From contig DIER01000022.1 of NCBI GenBank assembly GCA_002418725.1, positions 1 to 24,820 on the forward strand: a DNA stretch of 24,820 nt, written 5' to 3'. The stretch's first letter is position 1. Every line of letters begins with the position of its first letter. Of this stretch, positions 20,644 through 24,820 are shown in pieces. The position numbers were made by a program, and so were the translations under genes. This stretch comes from Acholeplasmataceae bacterium UBA5769 (GTDB lineage: Bacteria; Bacillota_I; Bacilli_A; Acholeplasmatales; Acholeplasmataceae). The notes under the pieces are model-generated. The model searched no databases, was not told the origin of the DNA, and was given only the letters and a program-made list of their open reading frames with translations.

Positions 20644-22407
20644 ATGTCTACCTGGAATTTATCTGTTTTTTATCCAAGCATTGAAGCTTGGGAAGAAGAT
20701 TTAAAGAAGTTACCTGCTAAGATTGAAGCACTCGCTTCCTTCAAGGGTAAACTCTCTGACTTAGCGTCCTTTAGAGCATTTTATGTTGCTGAAGAGGAAG
20801 CGACCAAATTGATGTATCGTCTTTATGGCTACATTCACTTATCTTCAGATTTGAACTTAAAAGATAATGTGAAATCAGCGAAAAACCAACAGTTGATGTT
20901 AATGTTCTCTGAACTGGGACAAAAAACGTCTTATGTTTCACCAGAACTGATTCGCATGGGTGAAGAAAAGGTCATGTCATTTGTTGACAGTGACGACTTC
21001 TTAAGAACACATAAGTTTGAGATGGAAAAGCTTTTCTTACAACAAAAACATGTTTTATCAGAAGATCAAGAAACGATTTTAGCGAACTTCGGTGCTTCTA
21101 GATCTGTGCCATCCTCGTTATATCAAGCTCTCGCAATCATTGATAGACAAGATGAAAAAATCACATTAACAGATGGTAAGGAGATTACCGTTACACAATC
21201 GAATTACCGCGCACTCCTTGCTGAAACACCACTTGCTGAAGATCGTAAACTGATTTTTGAAGCTGCTTTCAAAAGATATAAGGAAAACAAGGCTGCATTT
21301 GCAAGCACCTATAACTTAGTACTTCAACAAATGGCAGCAAACTATAAATCTAGAAATTATGAAAGTGCACTTGATGCAGCGTTATTTAGAAATAACATTC
21401 CAACATCTGTATTTCACAACTTAAAAGATGCTGCTTATGAGAATACAGCACACATCAAGCGTTACATCGCGCTTCGCAAGAAACATTTAAAACTTGAAAA
21501 GTATCACACTTATGATCGTTTTATGAAACTTGCGAAAGATAACACCAAGTATCCTTTTGAAGAAGCTAGAAACATCTTCTTTGAAGCGATTAAGGGGTTT
21601 GATGCTGAGTTCATCTCACACCAACAAGATGCCTTAAAGGACGGATTTGTTGATGCTTATCCTCAAGATGGTAAGCGTACTGGTGCGTATTCTTCAGGTC
21701 TTTATGGATTCCATCCGTTCATCTTACTTAATCATGATGATACGCTTGATGCAGTCTTCACACTTGCCCATGAAGCCGGTCATTCAGCGCATACCATTTT
21801 CTCAAATGAGAACCAACCGATGGCGATGGCTGATTACACCATTTTCGTTGCAGAGATTGCATCCACTTTCAACGAGCATATCTTACTTGATTATTTAATC
21901 TCAAAATCAACAACCAAAGAACAAAAGATTGATCTCTTAGAAACAGCCATCGATGGTATCATGGCTACCTTCTTCCGTCAAACATTGTTTGCAACCTATG
22001 AATATGAAGCCAATAAACTTGTTGAGCAAGGTGTTCCTATTACCTATCAATCGCTTTCTAAGATCATGATTGATTTATACAAACATTATTATGATCTTGA
22101 TATCACCGAAGAAAACGGTAAAGAATACGTTTGGGCATATATCCCACACCTTTACTACACACCATTTTATGTGTATCAATATGCGACATCTTATAGTGCC
22201 TCATTAAAGATTTATGATAACGTGAAAAAGGGTATGCCTAACGCGATGCAAAACTACTTAGGTTTACTCAAATCAGGTGGTTCAGATTACCCTGTGAATC
22301 AAGCAGCGAAAGCTGGTGCAGATTTAACCAACAAGGAAACATTTATGGCCGTAATTGAACGTTTTATCAGTTTGGTTGACCAACTTGAGAAGGTACTTGA
22401 AGAATAA
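20644..22407 (+). CDS. pepF: Oligoendopeptidase F (M3 family zinc peptidase)
   Basis: Cytosolic zinc endopeptidase that degrades oligopeptides of roughly 7-17 residues, supporting peptide nutrition and turnover. The zinc motif HEAGHSAH is at residues 376-383 (H376, E377, H380) with the third ligand Glu near 404 in VAEIASTFNE. The N-terminal helical domain and the C-terminal Y.W..IPHLYYTPFYVYQYATSY block are typical. 587 residues is close to the family norm of about 600. No signal peptide. AGAAAGGA precedes the ATG. A T-box promoter starts inside its last codons, so it is separate from trpS. Confidence 0.97.
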   Translation: MSTWNLSVFYPSIEAWEEDLKKLPAKIEALASFKGKLSDLASFRAFYVAEEEATKLMYRLYGYIHLSSDLNLKDNVKSAKNQQLMLMFSELGQKTSYVSPELIRMGEEKVMSFVDSDDFLRTHKFEMEKLFLQQKHVLSEDQETILANFGASRSVPSSLYQALAIIDRQDEKITLTDGKEITVTQSNYRALLAETPLAEDRKLIFEAAFKRYKENKAAFASTYNLVLQQMAANYKSRNYESALDAALFRNNIPTSVFHNLKDAAYENTAHIKRYIALRKKHLKLEKYHTYDRFMKLAKDNTKYPFEEARNIFFEAIKGFDAEFISHQQDALKDGFVDAYPQDGKRTGAYSSGLYGFHPFILLNHDDTLDAVFTLAHEAGHSAHTIFSNENQPMAMADYTIFVAEIASTFNEHILLDYLISKSTTKEQKIDLLETAIDGIMATFFRQTLFATYEYEANKLVEQGVPITYQSLSKIMIDLYKHYYDLDITEENGKEYVWAYIPHLYYTPFYVYQYATSYSASLKIYDNVKKGMPNAMQNYLGLLKSGGSDYPVNQAAKAGADLTNKETFMAVIERFISLVDQLEKVLEE

Positions 22408-22425
22408 GTATTTCTCATGTATAAT
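22397..22425 (+). promoter_or_regulatory. trpS T-box promoter
   Basis: -35 TTGAAG (22397-22402, inside the pepF end), 17-base spacer, -10 TATAAT (22420-22425); start near 22432. Confidence 0.75.
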
Positions 22426-22427
22426 AG

Positions 22428-22637
22428 GTGTGTGCGATGAGAAGGCATAAGTGATGAGTGTTTCAGTCACAAGCGATTCGGGATGGTGGAAGCCGAAGAT
22501 ATGGACACTTTTCATGTGGAACCTTTGAGCATAAAGTCAGTCGGCTTTAACGACAAAGAGGGCTAAGTTTTATAACTTAGAACTAAGGTGGCACCGCGTG
22601 TAAACGTCCTTAGATTTTTTGCTAAGGACGTTTTTTT
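22428..22637 (+). ncRNA. T-box riboswitch for tRNA-Trp, controlling trpS
   Basis: Stem I shows the GATGA kink-turn side, the AGCGA distal element and the GCCGAAGATA lead-in to the specifier. The specifier codon is TGG (22502-22504, followed by A), matching Trp. The T-box motif AAGGTGGCACCGCG (22585-22598) carries TGGC (22589-22592), which would pair with a GCCA tRNA end. The terminator is ACGTCCTTAG/CTAAGGACGT (22604-22613 and 22622-22631) plus T7. The antiterminator pairs CTAAGG (22583-22588) with the terminator 5' arm. Uncharged tRNA-Trp would turn trpS on. Confidence 0.96.
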
Positions 22638-22656
22638 ATTTAAAGGAGGATTATGT

Positions 22657-23736
22657 ATGGCGACAAGAGAAACCATTCAAACCAAAACCATCGATGAAGT
22701 ACAATTACCGCTTCATCTCAAAGTTAATGCAGCTAAAAGGAAAACATTGGTCTCAGGTATTCAACCTACAGGGAAACTGACATTAGGAAATTACATCGGG
22801 GCACTTCAACAATTTGTGAAGTTACAAGATGAACTTGAGGATACCGAATTTTTCATTTTTATCGCGGATTTACATGCGATTACAACACCACAAGATCGTC
22901 AGGAACTCAAAAAAAATATTCGCAGCGTTGCTGCACTTTATATCGCTTGTGGACTCGATCCTGAAAAGGTGAATCTTTTTGTTCAATCTGAAGTTTTGGA
23001 ACACAGTGCTTTAGGTTACATCATGGAATCAACCGCTTATGTGGGCGAAATGGAGCGCATGACACAATACAAAGATAAAAAGGGTAAACAAACAGAAGGG
23101 ATTCGAACATCGCTTTTAACTTATCCTGCCTTGATGGCTGCAGATATTTTACTCTACGATGCACACTTGGTACCGATTGGTGATGATCAGAAACAACATC
23201 TTGAACTCACAAGAGATCTTGCAACACGTTTTAATAACCTTTATGGGGAAACATTTGTTGTGCCTGAAGGATTTTATCCTAAAACGGGAGCACGCATCAA
23301 GAGTTTGGCTGATCCTGAGAAAAAAATGTCAAAATCTGATGAAAATCCAAAATCTTACATCTTGCTTCTTGATGATTTGCAAGCCATCCGTAACAAGATC
23401 AAGAGTGCAGTCACCGATTCAGATGGGAAAATTAAGTTTGAACCAAAGAAAAAACCTGGCATTTCCAACTTGCTTCAAATTTATGCATCACTCACCGATT
23501 ATACGATCAAAGAATTGGAAGAAAAATATAAGGATTCCAATTATGCAACCTTCAAGGCAGAACTTGCTGAAATTGTCATTGATGCGATACGCCCTATTCA
23601 ACAAAAATATTTTCAAATCATTAACGATACCAAACTTGACGATATCTTAAACCAAGGTGCAGATCGTGCACGCTTTGTAGCAGGTAGAAAAATCCAAAAA
23701 GTATACAAAAAAATTGGCTTAGGTAGAATTAAATAA
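22657..23736 (+). CDS. trpS: Tryptophanyl-tRNA synthetase
   Basis: Class I aminoacyl-tRNA synthetase charging tRNA-Trp. The signature GNYIG (44-48, the HIGH-equivalent) and KMSKS (223-227) are in place. GIQPTGKLTLGN, the AADILLYDAHLVPIGDDQKQHLELTRD block and a C-terminal helical domain confirm it. The ATG at 22657 is chosen: GGAGG is seven bases upstream and the T-box terminator ends just before. From here it has 359 residues. About 28 residues precede the usual start (TLVSGIQPTGK), a short N-terminal extension of unknown role. It is followed by a terminator shared with the convergent lipid kinase. Confidence 0.97.
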   Translation: MATRETIQTKTIDEVQLPLHLKVNAAKRKTLVSGIQPTGKLTLGNYIGALQQFVKLQDELEDTEFFIFIADLHAITTPQDRQELKKNIRSVAALYIACGLDPEKVNLFVQSEVLEHSALGYIMESTAYVGEMERMTQYKDKKGKQTEGIRTSLLTYPALMAADILLYDAHLVPIGDDQKQHLELTRDLATRFNNLYGETFVVPEGFYPKTGARIKSLADPEKKMSKSDENPKSYILLLDDLQAIRNKIKSAVTDSDGKIKFEPKKKPGISNLLQIYASLTDYTIKELEEKYKDSNYATFKAELAEIVIDAIRPIQQKYFQIINDTKLDDILNQGADRARFVAGRKIQKVYKKIGLGRIK

Positions 23737-23741
23737 AACAT

Positions 23742-23769
23742 AAAAAAAGGAGAAATTTTCTCCTTTTAT
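23742..23769. terminator. Bidirectional terminator between trpS and the lipid kinase gene
   Basis: AAAAGGAGA...TCTCCTTTT hairpin with A- and T-rich flanks, lying between convergent genes and overlapping the kinase stop codon. Confidence 0.8.
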
Positions 23770-24608
23770 TTTGCTGCGCTAATCTGAAATTGTTCGATGG
23801 GATATTCAACATCCCCGTCTATTTGTAAATAGGTAGGTTTATCAAACACTATCGATACATCCTGTCCCTTTACCACTTTGACAAATCGCTTAAAGATGGT
23901 ATGCCACCCCAAATAAATGGTTGGAAAGATGAGGATAAGCAACCATTTTGGAATGTCTTTAACCACGACCAAATGGATATCTTTTTCTTCTCTTTTTGCA
24001 CGTGGTGCTATTTTCATACCACCACCATAATATGCACTATGCATCATGCTTGCAAACCAAAGTTTAGACTCTTTCCAAGTCACACCATCGATGGTGATGG
24101 TTGCAGATATCGGTTTAAACTTCGCGAAACCTTCAAATGCATGTCTAAAATAATTGAGCTTGTTCTTTTTGTACTTTGAGTGATTCACCAAATGCCCAAT
24201 ATACCCATCAAGGCCAGCACCTGCACCGTTTAAAAAATAGCGTGTCTTATCTTGAAAATGTACGGTCGGCAGTGCTTTAATATAAGGTTTGATGAAAACA
24301 ACTTTCTTTTTCGTCTTTAGGGAACGAATGAAATCATTGCCGGTACCTGCTTGATACATACATAAATCCTGAGGGTACGTTAAATGATAGATTCGGTTTG
24401 CCAGATGGTTAATCGTTCCATCACCACCGACAATGATGATGCGATCATCCTCATTACACCCCGCAACAAAAGCATCAACATCTTCAATGGCTAGGATGCT
24501 GTAGCTGACCACAGGTCTTCCTTCTTTTTTGAGTGAACGAATGATTTTTTGAATAAACTTCTCGTTTTTTCCGTTGCGTGAAAGTGGGTTATAAAGTAGG
24601 ATGTCCAT
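23766..24608 (-). CDS. Diacylglycerol/lipid kinase family protein (DagK/YegS type)
   Basis: Soluble or membrane-associated kinase with the DAG-kinase catalytic fold. N-terminal ILLYNPLSRNGK, the nucleotide-binding GGDGTINHLA (61-70) and GTGNDF (88-93) are the family motifs. Later segments GAGAGLDGYIG and GGGMKIAPRAKRE are also typical. 280 residues from the ATG at 24608 (AAAGGAGA upstream). A hydrophobic stretch near residues 220-245 may attach it to the membrane. It probably phosphorylates diacylglycerol, returning it to the phosphatidate pool used by cdsA; other lipid or sphingoid substrates are possible. It follows tyrS by ten bases and is likely cotranscribed with it. Confidence 0.9.
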   Translation of the reverse strand: MDILLYNPLSRNGKNEKFIQKIIRSLKKEGRPVVSYSILAIEDVDAFVAGCNEDDRIIIVGGDGTINHLANRIYHLTYPQDLCMYQAGTGNDFIRSLKTKKKVVFIKPYIKALPTVHFQDKTRYFLNGAGAGLDGYIGHLVNHSKYKKNKLNYFRHAFEGFAKFKPISATITIDGVTWKESKLWFASMMHSAYYGGGMKIAPRAKREEKDIHLVVVKDIPKWLLILIFPTIYLGWHTIFKRFVKVVKGQDVSIVFDKPTYLQIDGDVEYPIEQFQISAAK

Positions 24609-24618
24609 AGGTTCTCCT

Positions 24619-24820
24619 TTAGGCAATGAATTTAATCATTGCGTATTTTTTCTTACCTCTTCTAATTAAAACATATTGATCGTATAATGCCTGTTCTTTT
24701 GTGATTTGTGCATCAAGCGCTTCGACCTTCACATCATTGACCAAAATCGCTCCACTTTGAATAAAGGTTCTCGCTTCTCTTTTGGATTGTGCTAAACTGG
24801 CTGAAACGAGCATGTCAATG
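24619..24820 (-). CDS. tyrS: Tyrosyl-tRNA synthetase, C-terminal S4 domain (partial, cut by window edge)
   Basis: Only the C-terminal 67 or so codons are inside the window; the reading frame stays open to base 24820. The visible part is an S4-like RNA-binding domain: L..A.LA.SK.EAR.FIQ.GAI.VN..KV, followed by a final YVLIRRGKKKYAMIKF segment, matching the end of bacterial TyrS. The catalytic domain would lie to the right. It is upstream of, and close to, the lipid kinase gene. Other S4-domain proteins are less likely because of the RRGKKK ending. Confidence 0.88.
   Translation of the reverse strand, partial: IDMLVSASLAQSKREARTFIQSGAILVNDVKVEALDAQITKEQALYDQYVLIRRGKKKYAMIKFIA

Noticed and set aside
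1..24820. CRISPR array, insertion sequences, tRNA or rRNA genes
   Set aside because: No regularly spaced direct repeats, transposase motifs, or tRNA/rRNA signatures seen on either strand by eye.
4805..24820. Use of TGA as tryptophan (Mycoplasma code)
   Set aside because: All recognised proteins are full length with TGG tryptophans, and several genes end in TGA with overlapping downstream ATG.

Overview
This window looks like a chromosomal segment of a low-GC Firmicutes/Tenericutes bacterium that uses the standard genetic code. Several genes end in TGA (rseP, cdsA, uppS, trmFO, the Xer recombinase, sipW) and tryptophan is TGG, so it is not a Mycoplasma/Spiroplasma-type code. Gene order and content (rpsB-tsf-pyrH-frr-uppS-cdsA-dxr-rseP; trmFO-xer) suggest a member of the Acholeplasmatales/Izemoplasmatales or a neighbouring low-GC Firmicutes lineage. 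This is inferred from family resemblance; no database comparison was possible.

Layout. (1) 1-290: two predicted leftward promoters serving a gene beyond the left edge. (2) 291-8150, minus strand: the translation/lipid cluster rpsB, tsf, pyrH, frr, uppS, cdsA, dxr, rseP, with a structured rpsB leader, a hairpin between rpsB and tsf, and a terminator after frr. (3) 8198-11358, minus: trmFO, a tyrosine recombinase, a Nudix hydrolase and dut, overlapping head to tail. (4) 11405-12118, minus: the folate-transporter gene folT behind a tetrahydrofolate riboswitch. (5) 12144-17460, minus: the accessory-looking part. A consensus promoter and a cyclic-di-GMP-I (GEMM-I) riboswitch with its own terminator precede three secreted proteins with SipW/TasA-like N termini. 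The third carries eight chitin-binding-like repeats. Three tandem signal-peptidase paralogs follow: one intact SipW type, one with Ser changed to Thr, one with no recognisable catalytic residues. The last is translationally coupled to ung. (6) 17520-18657: gapA. (7) 18719-22407: a CYTH protein, a small membrane protein, an Spx-family regulator with a structured leader, and the oligopeptidase PepF. (8) 22397-24820: a Trp T-box with trpS, convergent with a lipid kinase and the 3' end of tyrS.

How it fits together. Most of the window is housekeeping: translation, isoprenoid/phospholipid synthesis, tRNA modification and nucleotide hygiene. The unusual part is region 5. A second-messenger riboswitch appears to control a surface-fibre or adhesin operon, and the adjoining genes encode the dedicated signal peptidase that would mature it plus two degenerate peptidase paralogs. 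The predicted switch logic is ligand = ON, so c-di-GMP would favour export of a carbohydrate-binding surface layer. Four RNA leaders (THF, GEMM-I, T-box and the rpsB leader) and one unnamed leader (spx) make the window rich in RNA-based control.
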